Positions 1 through 8,580 of a stretch of DNA of 64,000 nt are shown here, one piece after another. The DNA lies in assembly GCF_005048265.1 (NCBI RefSeq), contig NZ_SUNH01000001.1, positions 16,320-80,319 of the forward strand, in the 5' to 3' direction. This DNA is from Paracoccus hibiscisoli. Lineage in GTDB: Bacteria; Pseudomonadota; Alphaproteobacteria; Rhodobacterales; Rhodobacteraceae. The translations under genes were made by a program, and so were the position numbers. The notes under the pieces were generated by a model. The model was not told where the DNA came from. It searched no databases and was given only the letters and a program-made list of their open reading frames with translations. Positions within the stretch are counted from its first letter, which is position 1. Each line of letters begins with the position of its first letter.

Positions 1-892
1 CGTCGTCGGTCAGGATGGTGCTGACGATGCGCGCGCCATGATCCGGCGGGAAGGAAAAGTTCTGGCGGTTCAGGAAGGCCATCGACCCCTGCGCCAGATC
101 GCGCGCCTTGGTGTTGTCGGCCAGCGCGATCAGGATGCCCGTGCGTTCCCGATAGATGCCGAAGTTCTTGGAGCATGACGCCGCGATCAGCACCTCGGGC
201 AGGCTGCGGGCGACCAGGCGGGTGGCCTCGGCATCCGCGTCCAGACCGTCGCCAAAGCCCTGATAGGCCAGGTCGATCAGCGGCACCGCACCCGATTTCT
301 CCAGGATCGCCACGACCTCGGACCATTGATCCAGGGTCAGGTTGGCGCCGGTCGGGTTGTGGCAGCAGCCGTGCAGCAGCACGATGTCACCCTTGCCTGC
401 CTGCGCGATGTCGGCCTTCATGCCCTCGAAATCGACGCCGCGGGTTTCGGCGTCAAAGTAACGGTATTCGGTATAGGGCAGGCCCATGAAGGCCATGATC
501 GACAAATGGTTTGGCCAGGTCGGGTTCGAGACGAACACCCGCACGCCCGGATTGGCCAGCCGCGCCAGCTCCAGCGCCTGACGGATCGCGCCCGTGCCAC
601 CGACCGACGCGACCGAGGCCAGACGGTCGGCAGGCAGTTCGCCCAGCACCATCGTGGCCAGCGCGTTGCGATAATCGGCCTCGCCCGCCAGCCCGGTATA
701 GGCCTTGGTGGTCTGGGTCTCCCAGATGCGCTGTTCGGCGGCCTTGACCGCGCGCATGACCGGAGTGACGCCCTGCGGGTCCTTGTAGACGCCCACGCCC
801 AGGTCGATCTTGCCCTGTCGGGTATCGGCCTTGAACTCCTCGATCAGCATCAGGATCTTGTCGGGGCTTTGGGCTTTCAGGTCGGTCAGCAT
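1..892 (-). CDS. Aromatic amino acid aminotransferase (partial, C-terminus beyond window)
   Basis: This is a PLP-dependent class I aminotransferase of the aspartate/tyrosine type, which transfers amino groups between aromatic amino acids or aspartate and 2-oxo acids. The visible 297 residues begin with ATG at 892 and run off the left edge; the family is about 390-400 aa, so roughly 100 residues are missing. The N-terminal IDLGVGVYKD, the HNPTG segment near 178-182, and SCSKNFGIY with the PLP lysine near residue 242 are diagnostic. The start overlaps the stop of sseA by one base, so the two are probably co-transcribed. Whether it prefers tyrosine/phenylalanine or aspartate cannot be read from the sequence. 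Confidence 0.9.
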   Translation of the reverse strand, partial: MLTDLKAQSPDKILMLIEEFKADTRQGKIDLGVGVYKDPQGVTPVMRAVKAAEQRIWETQTTKAYTGLAGEADYRNALATMVLGELPADRLASVASVGGTGAIRQALELARLANPGVRVFVSNPTWPNHLSIMAFMGLPYTEYRYFDAETRGVDFEGMKADIAQAGKGDIVLLHGCCHNPTGANLTLDQWSEVVAILEKSGAVPLIDLAYQGFGDGLDADAEATRLVARSLPEVLIAASCSKNFGIYRERTGILIALADNTKARDLAQGSMAFLNRQNFSFPPDHGARIVSTILTDD

Positions 893-1743
893 CAGGCGTC
901 TCCGGTTGCGATGTTCAGGTCGGCAAAGCTGCCCCATTCGGTCCAGCTGCCGTCGTAAAGCGAATGGTCGCGGTGGCCCGCGCGCTCCAGCGCAAAGGAC
1001 AGCGCCGCCGCCGTCACGCCGCTGCCGCAGGTGGTAATGACCGGGCGCGCAAGGTCGATGCCCGCATCCGTGAAGGCCGCGCGGATCGCATCCGGCGCGA
1101 TCATCGTGCCGTCGGCGTTGAACAGCCGACCGAATGGCAGGTTGCGCGACCCCGGAATATGGCCTGCGCGCAGGCCCGCGCGGGGTTCGGGCTGATCGCC
1201 GCGGAACCGTTCCGGGCTGCGCGCGTCCACGATCTGCGGATCGCCCAGCTTGCTGGCGGCAGCCACCTGCGTGACGTCGCGCACCAGGCCCGCCTGGCGC
1301 TGGACGGTGATGTGGCGGTCGCGCATGACGGGGGGCATGTCCTCAGTCGGGCGGCCTTCGGCCAGCCATTTGGCAAAGCCGCCGTCCAGAACGGCCACGT
1401 CGGTCTTGCCCATCAGGCGGAAGGTCCACCACACGCGAAACGCGCTGCGCACGTCGGAATTGTCATAGATGACCACCTGATGCCCGTCGCCCACGCCCAT
1501 CGCGCGCAGGCGGCTGATGAACATCTCGGGCGGGGGGGCCATATGCGGCAGGGTCGAGCGTTTGTCGCTGATCGCGTCGATGTCAAAGAACCGCGCGCCG
1601 GGAATGTGGCCTGCGTCATAGTCCGTACGCGCATCGCGACCCGATGCGGGCATGTGCCAGCTGGCGTCGATGATACGCAGATCGGGGTCGGCCAGATGCG
1701 CCGCCAGCCAGTCGGTCGAGACCAGTGTCTTCGGATCGTCCAT
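892..1743 (-). CDS. sseA: 3-mercaptopyruvate sulfurtransferase
   Basis: A 283-aa protein with two rhodanese domains. The family transfers sulfur from 3-mercaptopyruvate to thiols or cyanide in the cytoplasm. The N-terminal domain (about 5-130) lacks a catalytic cysteine. The C-terminal domain (about 150-280) carries the active-site loop CGSGVTA with the cysteine near residue 239, the loop type expected of mercaptopyruvate rather than thiosulfate enzymes. Both domains keep the GHIPGA/GHIPGS rhodanese motif. I chose the ATG at 1743 because the domain starts directly after it and upstream sequence in the same frame is low-quality. It precedes the aminotransferase with a one-base overlap, which fits a role in sulfur amino acid breakdown. 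Confidence 0.92.
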   Translation of the reverse strand: MDDPKTLVSTDWLAAHLADPDLRIIDASWHMPASGRDARTDYDAGHIPGARFFDIDAISDKRSTLPHMAPPPEMFISRLRAMGVGDGHQVVIYDNSDVRSAFRVWWTFRLMGKTDVAVLDGGFAKWLAEGRPTEDMPPVMRDRHITVQRQAGLVRDVTQVAAASKLGDPQIVDARSPERFRGDQPEPRAGLRAGHIPGSRNLPFGRLFNADGTMIAPDAIRAAFTDAGIDLARPVITTCGSGVTAAALSFALERAGHRDHSLYDGSWTEWGSFADLNIATGDA

Positions 1744-1805
1744 GGCCCGCCCCCCTTGTTGCGCCGCGCCCCGATTTACAGGGGCGGAGGCGGGGCTGCA
1801 ATGGC

Positions 1806-2279
1806 CTATCCCTGCTTCAGCAGGCGCGCCTTCTGGCGGTTCCAGTCGCGGGCGGCGCTGGTTTCGCGCTTGTCGTGGTTCTTCTTGCCCTTGGCGACGG
1901 CGATCTTCAGCTTCACGATGCCGCGGTGGTTGAAATACATCACCAGCGGAACCAGCGTCATCCCCTCGCGCGCGGTCGACTGCCACAGCCGGGCCAGTTC
2001 ACGCGATTTCACCAGCAGCTTGCGGCGGCGGCGCTCCTCGTGGCCGAACACGCCTGCCCGCGACAGGGCCGCGATATAGCTGTTGATCAGCCACAGCTCT
2101 CCGCCCTCGACCGAGGCATAGCTTTCGGCAATGTTGGATTGGCCGACGCGCAGCGACTTGACCTCGGAGCCGGTCAGCATGATGCCCACCTCAAGATCGC
2201 TCTCAATGGCATAGTCATACCGGGCCCGCCGGTTCTCGGCGATCACCTTGTAGTTCTTGCTGTCGTCATCCTTGGCCAT
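1806..2279 (-). CDS. smpB: SsrA-binding protein SmpB
   Basis: SmpB binds tmRNA and delivers it to stalled ribosomes for trans-translation. The 157-aa length is normal. The conserved core is clear: [11 protein letters not shown] near the N-terminus, [13 protein letters not shown], then NYNN-like residues replaced by INSYIA, and the basic C-terminal tail [20 protein letters not shown] that enters the ribosomal channel. It is a single gene followed 62 bases later by sseA on the same strand. The tmRNA gene itself is not in this window. Confidence 0.97.
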   Translation of the reverse strand: MAKDDDSKNYKVIAENRRARYDYAIESDLEVGIMLTGSEVKSLRVGQSNIAESYASVEGGELWLINSYIAALSRAGVFGHEERRRRKLLVKSRELARLWQSTAREGMTLVPLVMYFNHRGIVKLKIAVAKGKKNHDKRETSAARDWNRQKARLLKQG

Positions 2280-2370
2280 GGCTGGTCAGATAGGCGCGGC
2301 GGGGGCATCTGTAAAGGCATGCGTTGCGCGATGGCAGCGCCCTGGGCTAGGTCTGTCGCCAGGGGGGACC

Positions 2371-2808
2371 ATGCTGGGACAGATCGCGTTCGGGTCGGTG
2401 CTGATGGTGATCAGCGTGCTGATGGCCGCCTTGGCCATCTGGGCGCTTGAGACGGCGTTCGCGCGCAATGCCCGCTGGCTGGCCCGCGCGCCGCACCGGC
2501 CCAAGCTGGCTTTGGTCATCGTGGCGACCAGCCTGGCGGTGCTGGCGATGGTTACGGCGTCCGTCTGGCTGTGGGCGGGGGCGTTCCACCTGCTGGGCGT
2601 CTTCGCCAGCTTCGAGGAGGCCATGTATTTCACCTTGGTCACCTTCACCACGCTTGGCTACGGCGACGTGCTGATGCCGCAGGACTGGCGCATCCTGGGT
2701 GGGCTGGCGGCGGCGAACGGGCTGTTGCACTTTGGCCTGATGACGGCATTCATGGTCGAGGCGTTGCGCCACGTCCGCGTGCGCCAGATCGAATTCACGG
2801 AAGGGTAG
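2371..2808 (+). CDS. Two-transmembrane potassium channel family protein
   Basis: A 145-aa membrane protein with a pore loop between hydrophobic helices. The selectivity filter TTLGYGDV at residues 93-100 is that of K+ channels. One helix precedes residue 30, a second spans about 46-75 and a third follows the pore at about 105-130, so the layout is small and resembles KcsA-like or Ion_trans_2 proteins without a regulatory domain. The start at 2371 has a strong AGGGGGGA ribosome site; the frame is open further upstream, but that part runs through smpB promoter sequence. The TPP enzyme gene begins three bases after its stop, so they are likely one transcript, although the functional link is unclear. 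Confidence 0.8.
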   Translation: MLGQIAFGSVLMVISVLMAALAIWALETAFARNARWLARAPHRPKLALVIVATSLAVLAMVTASVWLWAGAFHLLGVFASFEEAMYFTLVTFTTLGYGDVLMPQDWRILGGLAAANGLLHFGLMTAFMVEALRHVRVRQIEFTEG

Positions 2809-2811
2809 CCG

Positions 2812-4470
2812 ATGCGGCATGGCGGTCAGATCTTGGTGCAGGCGCTGCGCGCGAACGGCGTCACGCGGGTGTTTTCGGTTCCGGGCGAAAGCTTTCTGGC
2901 GGCGCTGGACGGGCTGGTCGACAGCGGCATCCGCAATGTCGTCTGCCGCCACGAAGGCGGCGCCGCGATGATGGCCGAGGCCACGGGCAAGCTGACCGGC
3001 CGGCCCGGCGTGGCCTTTGTCACCCGTGGACCGGGGGCCACGAACGCCAGCGCAGGCGTGCATGTGGCGCGTCAGGACAGCACGCCCATGATCCTGTTCG
3101 TGGGCCAGATCGCCCGCGGCGATCAGGACCGCGAGGCGTTCCAGGAGGTCGATTACCGCGCCATGTTCGCCCCCTTGGCGAAATGGGTGGCCCAGATCGA
3201 CGCGACCGACCGCATCGCCGAATATGTCGCCCGCGCGTTCCACGTGGCGATGTCGGGCCGCCCCGGCCCCGTGGTGCTGGCCCTGCCCGAGGACATGCTG
3301 TCCGGCCATGCCGACATTCCCGACCTGGCCGCCGCCACCACCCCGCTGTCCCATGTCGCGCCGCAATCGGTGCAGGCCGTGGCCGATGCGCTGGCGACGG
3401 CAAAACGCCCGCTGGTCGTCGCCGGCGGCAGCCAGTGGTCGCAGGACGCGGCCGAGGATCTGGCCCGCTTTGCCACGGCCTGGGATCTGCCCGTGGCCGT
3501 GCCCTTTCGCCGCCAGGACCGCATGGACAACACCTTGCCCCATTACGTGGGCGATCTGGGCGTGGGCATGAACCCGGCCCTGGGGGCGGCGCTGCGCGAG
3601 GCGGATGTGATCCTGTCGCTTGGCTCGCGTCTGGGGGACACGCTGACCGGGGGCTACAGCGCGATGGACCCGGTGCGCCCGCATGCCCGCGTCATCATGG
3701 TCCATCCCGACCCCGATCAGCTGGGTGCGCTGTGGCGGGCCGATCCCGGCCTGGTCGCCGATCCGCGCCGCGTGGTGGCCGCGCTGGCCGACCTGCCCGC
3801 GCCCACGACGCGCTGGTCCGATTGGCGGGCCCGGCTGCGCGCGTCCTATGACGACTGGCAGACCCCGCGCCCCACGCCCGGCGCGCTGCGGCTGGAACAG
3901 GTGGTGGGCTGGCTGGCGCCGAACCTGCCGGCCAATGCGATCGTCACCAACGGCGCGGGCAACTATGCCAGCTTTCTGCACCGCTATTATCGCTGGCGCT
4001 GCTTTGGCACGCAGCTGGCGCCGACGTCGGGGTCGATGGGATACGGGCTGCCCGCGGCCATCGCCGCCAGCCTGACGCATCCGGACCGGACCGTCGTCTG
4101 CCTGGCGGGTGACGGCTGCCTGCAGATGACCGTGAACGAATTGTCGACCGCCGCCCAATATGGCGCGACCCCCATCGTCATCGTCGCCAATAACGGCCGC
4201 TATGGCACGATCCGCATGCATCAGGAGCGTCACTATCCCGGCCGCGTGTCGGGCACCGACCTGTTCAACCCCGATTTCGCGGCTTTGGCCCGCGCCTATG
4301 GCGGCCACGGAGAGCTGGTCGAACGCGATGCCGATTTCGCCCCCGCCTTCGAGCGCGCGCGCCTGTCTGGCCGCCTGTCGGTGATCGAGCTGCGCCTGAA
4401 CCCCGAGGCGCTGACCCCCGGCGCGACCCTGACCCAGACCCGCGATGCGGCCTTGGCGGCGCAGGCATGA
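2812..4470 (+). CDS. Thiamine pyrophosphate-dependent enzyme, acetolactate synthase-like
   Basis: A 552-aa TPP enzyme of the acetolactate synthase/benzoylformate decarboxylase superfamily. The N-terminal Pyr domain has the catalytic glutamate in CRHEGGAAMMAE (about residue 48) and the GPGATNA loop. The central domain spans about 190-330. The C-terminal PP domain carries GDGCLQM followed by NNGRYG, the Mg/TPP-binding GDG-N motif. It probably decarboxylates a 2-oxo acid, but the substrate cannot be inferred; biosynthetic IlvB normally sits with ilvH, which is absent here. It lies between a K+ channel gene and a P1 peptidase gene whose ATG overlaps its stop (ATGA). Confidence 0.85.
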   Translation: MRHGGQILVQALRANGVTRVFSVPGESFLAALDGLVDSGIRNVVCRHEGGAAMMAEATGKLTGRPGVAFVTRGPGATNASAGVHVARQDSTPMILFVGQIARGDQDREAFQEVDYRAMFAPLAKWVAQIDATDRIAEYVARAFHVAMSGRPGPVVLALPEDMLSGHADIPDLAAATTPLSHVAPQSVQAVADALATAKRPLVVAGGSQWSQDAAEDLARFATAWDLPVAVPFRRQDRMDNTLPHYVGDLGVGMNPALGAALREADVILSLGSRLGDTLTGGYSAMDPVRPHARVIMVHPDPDQLGALWRADPGLVADPRRVVAALADLPAPTTRWSDWRARLRASYDDWQTPRPTPGALRLEQVVGWLAPNLPANAIVTNGAGNYASFLHRYYRWRCFGTQLAPTSGSMGYGLPAAIAASLTHPDRTVVCLAGDGCLQMTVNELSTAAQYGATPIVIVANNGRYGTIRMHQERHYPGRVSGTDLFNPDFAALARAYGGHGELVERDADFAPAFERARLSGRLSVIELRLNPEALTPGATLTQTRDAALAAQA

Positions 4471-5456
4471 TTGCCGGCCCGCGCAACCTGATCACCGATG
4501 TGGCCGGGCTGCGCGTGGGTCATGCGCAGGATGCCACGCTGCGATCGGGGGTGACGGTGCTGACAGCCGATGCGCCCTTCGCGGCCTCGGTCCATGTGAT
4601 GGGCGGTGCGCCGGGCACGCGCGAGACCGACCTGCTGGCCCCCGACAAGCTGGTGCCGGGCGTCGACGCGCTGGCTCTGTCGGGCGGGTCGGCCTTTGGG
4701 CTGGCGGCCTGCGACGGGGTGATGGCGGCGCTGCATGCGGCGGGGCGGGGCTTTGCGGTGGGACCGGCGCGGGTGCCCATCGTGCCGGGGGCGATCGTCT
4801 TCGACCTGCTGAACGGCGGCGACAAGGCCTGGGACGCGAACCCCTATCCCGCGCTTGGGGCGGCGGCCTGGACGGCGGCGGGCGCCGATTTCGCCATCGG
4901 CGCGGCGGGCGCGGGCTGGGGCGCGCTGACCGGCACGCTGAAGGGCGGGGTCGGCTCGGCATCGGCGGTGCTGGAGGAGGGCGCGACCGTCGGCGCGCTG
5001 GTCGTCGTTAACGCATTGGGGCAGGCGACCGTCGGCGATGGCCCGCATTTCTGGGCCGCCCCGTGGGAGCTGGGGTCCGAATTCGGGGGGCTGGGCCTGC
5101 CGGACCGCTTTCCGGCCGGTCGCGAACCGCCGCCCGCCAAGCGCATGGGCGAGGCCACGACCATCGCCATCGTCGCGACCGATCTGGCGATGGACAAGGC
5201 GGGCCTGCAACGGCTGGCTGTGGCCGCGCATGACGGCATGGCCCGCGCACTGGTGCCCAGCCACACGCCGCTGGACGGCGATCTGGTCTTTGCGCTGTCC
5301 ACCGGCGCGCGGGTGCCGGTCGATGCGGTGGGGGATGCCTTTGCCGTGGGTCACGCGGCGGCCTGCGTTCTGGCGCGGGCGATTGCGCGGGCCGTCCATG
5401 CCGCGACCCCGCAGCCCGGCGATCTGCAGCCCTGCTGGCGCGACCGTTTCGCATAG
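4467..5456 (+). CDS. P1 family peptidase (S58, DmpA-like aminopeptidase)
   Basis: A 329-aa protein of the DmpA/S58 group of N-terminal nucleophile aminopeptidases, which self-cleave into two chains. Family marks are LRVGHAQD near the N-terminus, ALSGGSAFGLAACDGV, the GGVGSAS loop and GATVGALVVVNALG, the region where the autocatalytic cleavage and new N-terminal nucleophile lie in relatives. No signal peptide is seen, so it is probably cytoplasmic. It overlaps the upstream TPP enzyme by four bases (ATGA) and ends the operon. The natural substrate is unknown; members cleave beta-peptides, D-amino acid amides or act on small amides. Confidence 0.85.
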   Translation: MIAGPRNLITDVAGLRVGHAQDATLRSGVTVLTADAPFAASVHVMGGAPGTRETDLLAPDKLVPGVDALALSGGSAFGLAACDGVMAALHAAGRGFAVGPARVPIVPGAIVFDLLNGGDKAWDANPYPALGAAAWTAAGADFAIGAAGAGWGALTGTLKGGVGSASAVLEEGATVGALVVVNALGQATVGDGPHFWAAPWELGSEFGGLGLPDRFPAGREPPPAKRMGEATTIAIVATDLAMDKAGLQRLAVAAHDGMARALVPSHTPLDGDLVFALSTGARVPVDAVGDAFAVGHAAACVLARAIARAVHAATPQPGDLQPCWRDRFA

Positions 5457-5646
5457 AAAAAGGGCGGCGCGACCTGCGCACCGCCCCCGAGAGATCGCCA
5501 AGAGGGACAGCTCAGCGATTGGAGGTGCAACGCCGCCGGCGCCCGCCGGTTGCGCCCGCCCGTTCACATTCGCGGCATCGGCTGCGCTTTGACTTCCCCC
5601 TGCCGGGCATGGTCTCATGGCCCGACGCAATCACCCCGAGGATGCC

Positions 5647-7119
5647 ATGACCGATCACCAGACCGACCTGAAAAGCCTGCTCAGCGATCCGTCGCTGCTG
5701 GAGACCCGTGCCTTCGTCGCGGGCGAGTGGGTCGATGCCGATGACGGCGCGACATTCGAGGTCAGGAACCCCGCCCGCGGCGACGTCATCGCCCATGTCG
5801 CCGATCTGGGACGCCCCGAGACCGCCCGCGCCATCGACGCCGCCGCCGCTGCCATGAAGGACTGGGCCGCGCGCCCGGCCAAGGAGCGCGCCCAGGTGAT
5901 GCGCAAATGGTTCGACCTGATGATGGCCAATCAGACCGATCTGGGCACCATCCTGACCGCCGAACAGGGCAAGCCCCTGGCCGAGGCCAAGGGAGAGATC
6001 GCCTATGGCGCCAGCTTCATCGAATGGTTCGGAGAGGAGGCCAAGCGCGTCTACGGAGAGACCATTCCCGGCCATCAGACCGACAAGCGAATCAGCGTCA
6101 TCCGCCAGCCCATCGGGGTCGTGGGCTCGATCACGCCGTGGAATTTCCCGAACGCGATGATCGCGCGCAAGGCGGGCCCGGCGCTGGCCGTGGGCTGCGG
6201 CTTTGTTGCGCGGCCCGCGACGGAAACGCCGCTGTCGGCCTTGGCCATGGCGGTGCTAGGCGAACGCGCGGGCCTGCCCAAGGGCATCCTGTCGGTCGTT
6301 CCATCGTCGCGCGCCAGCGACATCGGCAAGGAGTTCTGCGAGAACCATCTGGTGCGCAAGCTGACCTTCACCGGCTCGACCGAGGTGGGCCGCGTGCTGC
6401 TGCGCCAGGCCGCCGATCAGGTCATGAAATGCAGCATGGAGCTGGGCGGCAACGCGCCCTTCATCGTCTTTGACGACGCCGATCTGGATGCCGCGGTCGA
6501 GGGCGCGATGGCGTCGAAATTCCGCAACAACGGCCAGACCTGCGTCTGCGCCAACCGCATCTATGTGCAGGCCGGGGTCTATGACGCCTTTGCCGAAAAG
6601 CTGGCGGCAGCGGTGGACAAGCTGTCGGTGGGCGACGGGTTGCAGGACGGCACCACCACCGGCCCGCTGATCAACGAAAAGGCCGTGGACAAGGTCCGCG
6701 ACCACATCCGCGACGTGCTGGATGGCGGCGGTCAGGTGCTGACCGGAGGCAAGCCGATGGAGGGGCTGTTCTTTCAGCCCACCGTCGTCACCGGCGTCAC
6801 CCGCGACATGAAGGTCGCGACCGAGGAAACCTTTGGCCCGCTGGCGCCGCTGTTCCGTTTCGACACCGAGGAGGAGGCGGTGAAGGCCGCCAACGACACC
6901 ATCTTTGGCCTGGCGTCCTATTTCTACGCCCGCGACATCGGCCGCATCACCCGCGTCCAGGAGGCGCTGGAATACGGCATCGTCGGCGTGAACACCGGCC
7001 TGATCTCGACCGAGGTCGCGCCCTTTGGCGGGGTCAAGCAGTCGGGCCTGGGCCGCGAAGGCAGCCATCACGGATTGGAGGACTATCTGGAGATGAAGTA
7101 TATCTGCCTCTCGGTGTGA
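5647..7119 (+). CDS. gabD: NAD(P)-dependent succinate-semialdehyde dehydrogenase
   Basis: A 490-aa aldehyde dehydrogenase that in its subfamily oxidises succinate semialdehyde to succinate at the end of GABA breakdown. It has the catalytic glutamate in MELGGNAPFIV and the cysteine near residue 299 in NNGQTCVCANR, plus FTGSTEVGR and the C-terminal FGGVKQSGLGREGSHHG. The conserved lysine of the cofactor-binding VKPA motif is replaced by arginine (VARPATETP), which I believe also occurs in some alphaproteobacterial relatives. ATG at 5647 fits the family length better than an in-frame codon 30 bases earlier. It stands alone; no GABA transaminase gene is adjacent. Confidence 0.9.
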   Translation: MTDHQTDLKSLLSDPSLLETRAFVAGEWVDADDGATFEVRNPARGDVIAHVADLGRPETARAIDAAAAAMKDWAARPAKERAQVMRKWFDLMMANQTDLGTILTAEQGKPLAEAKGEIAYGASFIEWFGEEAKRVYGETIPGHQTDKRISVIRQPIGVVGSITPWNFPNAMIARKAGPALAVGCGFVARPATETPLSALAMAVLGERAGLPKGILSVVPSSRASDIGKEFCENHLVRKLTFTGSTEVGRVLLRQAADQVMKCSMELGGNAPFIVFDDADLDAAVEGAMASKFRNNGQTCVCANRIYVQAGVYDAFAEKLAAAVDKLSVGDGLQDGTTTGPLINEKAVDKVRDHIRDVLDGGGQVLTGGKPMEGLFFQPTVVTGVTRDMKVATEETFGPLAPLFRFDTEEEAVKAANDTIFGLASYFYARDIGRITRVQEALEYGIVGVNTGLISTEVAPFGGVKQSGLGREGSHHGLEDYLEMKYICLSV

Positions 7120-7218
7120 CATTTTCGCAGGGCCTGCGGGAACCTCAGGCGAAAGGCGACGTTGCGATGCCAGAAGGTGCCGACCGACAGGGTCGGCCAA
7201 GGTCTTAAGGAGAGTAAC

Positions 7219-7473
7219 ATGGGCTGGCTTGCAGCAATCATCGTCGGGGGCATTGCCGGTTGGCTTGCCGAGCAATTCATGAAGTCCAACATGGGTCTTC
7301 TGGCGAACATCCTTCTGGGGATCGTCGGTGCGGTTCTGTTCAACTTCATCTTCGGCTCGCTTCTGGGCCTGTACGCTGCGGGCGCAAGCTTCAGCTTTGC
7401 CTATCTGCTGGCGGGCTTTGTCGGCGCGTGCATCCTGATCGCCATCGCGCGTGCGGTGCGCGGCCGCGCCTGA
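7219..7473 (+). CDS. GlsB/YeaQ/YmgE family stress-response membrane protein
   Basis: A small 84-aa integral membrane protein of the transglycosylase-associated (GlsB/YeaQ/YmgE) family, whose members rise under envelope or acid stress; no enzymatic role is proven. It has three hydrophobic stretches (about 3-20, 27-48, 55-78) rich in glycine, with the typical GGIAGWLAEQ opening. ATG at 7219 is preceded by AAGGAGAG at proper spacing, so I prefer it to an in-frame codon at 7162. It is followed by a bidirectional terminator at 7586-7615 shared with the convergent trcR gene. Confidence 0.88.
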   Translation: MGWLAAIIVGGIAGWLAEQFMKSNMGLLANILLGIVGAVLFNFIFGSLLGLYAAGASFSFAYLLAGFVGACILIAIARAVRGRA

Positions 7474-7585
7474 TCGCAGGATCGGTCGTGTTGCGGGCCG
7501 CGTCGGGGAAACCCGGCGCGGCCTTCTTCATGGCCGCCCGCAAGGCAGGCCGGTTGCCTGACCGACAGGCGGCATCCACGCCATA

Positions 7586-7615
7586 AAAAAGGCCGGGCAA
7601 TTGCCCGGCCTTTTG
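7586..7615. terminator. Bidirectional intrinsic terminator between glsB-like gene and trcR
   Basis: A perfect GGCCGGGCAA/TTGCCCGGCC palindrome is flanked by A-run on the left and T-run on the right, giving a stem followed by U-tract on both strands. It lies between two converging genes. Confidence 0.9.
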
Positions 7616-7633
7616 CATCATCACGCGTGGGGA

Positions 7634-8392
7634 TCAGCGGCGACGGCCCTGACCCTCGTCCTCATCATCCTCGTCATCCGTGTCCGGCAGGTTGAAGAAC
7701 GTGTCCTTGTTCAGCTCCCGCTCGGGCTTGTCCTCGTCGCGCGACAGGCTGAAATTCTCCAGCCCCGCGATCGAGCTGGGCAGGCGCGGCTCGTCCGACA
7801 TGGCCAGCGAGGTTTCGGTGCTGACCAGCTTGCGGCGTTCGTCGTCGGTCATCACGCCACCCTCGGCGGCCTTCTTCTTGGCGGCCTTCTGGACGGCGGC
7901 GTCCAGCTCGGTCTGGCGGCACAGGCCCAGGGCGACCGGATCGATCGGCTGGATGTTCTGGCTGTTCCAATGCGTGCGTTCGCGGATCGACGCGATCGTG
8001 GGCTTGGTCGTGCCGACCAGCTTGGCGATCTGCGCATCGGCCAGCTCCGGGTGGAACTTGACCAGCCACAGGATCGCGGCGGGACGGTCCTGACGCTTGG
8101 ACAGCGGGGTATAGCGCGGGCCGCGACGCTTTTCCTCACCCTCGGATGCGGGGTTGTGCTTAAGGCGCATGCGATAGATCGGGCTGGCCTCGGCGCGCTT
8201 GATCTCTTCGGGGTCCAGCTGGTTGGATGCGATCGGGTCGAAACCCTTGACGCCCGCGGCCACGTCGCCATCGGCGATGCCCTGGACCTCAAGCTCGTGC
8301 AGACCGCAGAAATCGCCGATCTGCTTGAAGCTGAGCGTCGTGTTGTCGACCAGCCAGACGGCGGTGGCCTTGGCCATCAGCGGCTTGCTCAT
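7634..8392 (-). CDS. trcR: Cell cycle transcriptional regulator TrcR (DUF1013)
   Basis: A 252-aa protein of the DUF1013 family, nearly confined to Alphaproteobacteria and described as a cell-cycle-linked transcription factor. The N-terminal half (about 1-150) holds the conserved core with IDPVALGLCRQTELD following an HTH-like stretch LADAQIAKLVGTTKPTIASIRER. The C-terminus is charged and acidic and ends in DEDEGQGRRR. ATG at 8392 was chosen because the MSKPLMAKATAVWLVDNT opening is the family start. It converges with the GlsB-like gene and diverges from RNase T2. Together with ccrM it forms part of the cell-cycle complement of this window. Confidence 0.85.
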   Translation of the reverse strand: MSKPLMAKATAVWLVDNTTLSFKQIGDFCGLHELEVQGIADGDVAAGVKGFDPIASNQLDPEEIKRAEASPIYRMRLKHNPASEGEEKRRGPRYTPLSKRQDRPAAILWLVKFHPELADAQIAKLVGTTKPTIASIRERTHWNSQNIQPIDPVALGLCRQTELDAAVQKAAKKKAAEGGVMTDDERRKLVSTETSLAMSDEPRLPSSIAGLENFSLSRDEDKPERELNKDTFFNLPDTDDEDDEDEGQGRRR

Positions 8393-8580
8393 GTCAGTCT
8401 CCTTCGCGTGTCTCTTGGTCCCGAACATGGGGGTGAGGGCCGGAAAAACGGCTTCGGCTTGCGCCATTCCTCGTTTTCGGGGGGAATTGGCAGGTCATAT
8501 ACCGATTTCAGGGGCCGGGGAAAAGAGGATTCGCACAATTGTCCGATGCGCGCGCGCGCAGCCGTCGCTATTGTGGCGGG

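Noticed and set aside
2347..4308. A 653-codon open frame on the minus strand opposite the K+ channel and TPP enzyme genes
   Set aside because: It is antisense to two well-supported genes, and its translation is rich in Arg/Gly/Ala/His/Gln with no recognisable domain; this is a usual artefact at high GC.
5462..5487. GGGCGG...CCGCCC stem after the P1 peptidase gene as a terminator
   Set aside because: The stem has a mismatch and the T-run is on the minus strand only, where no gene ends, so direction does not fit.
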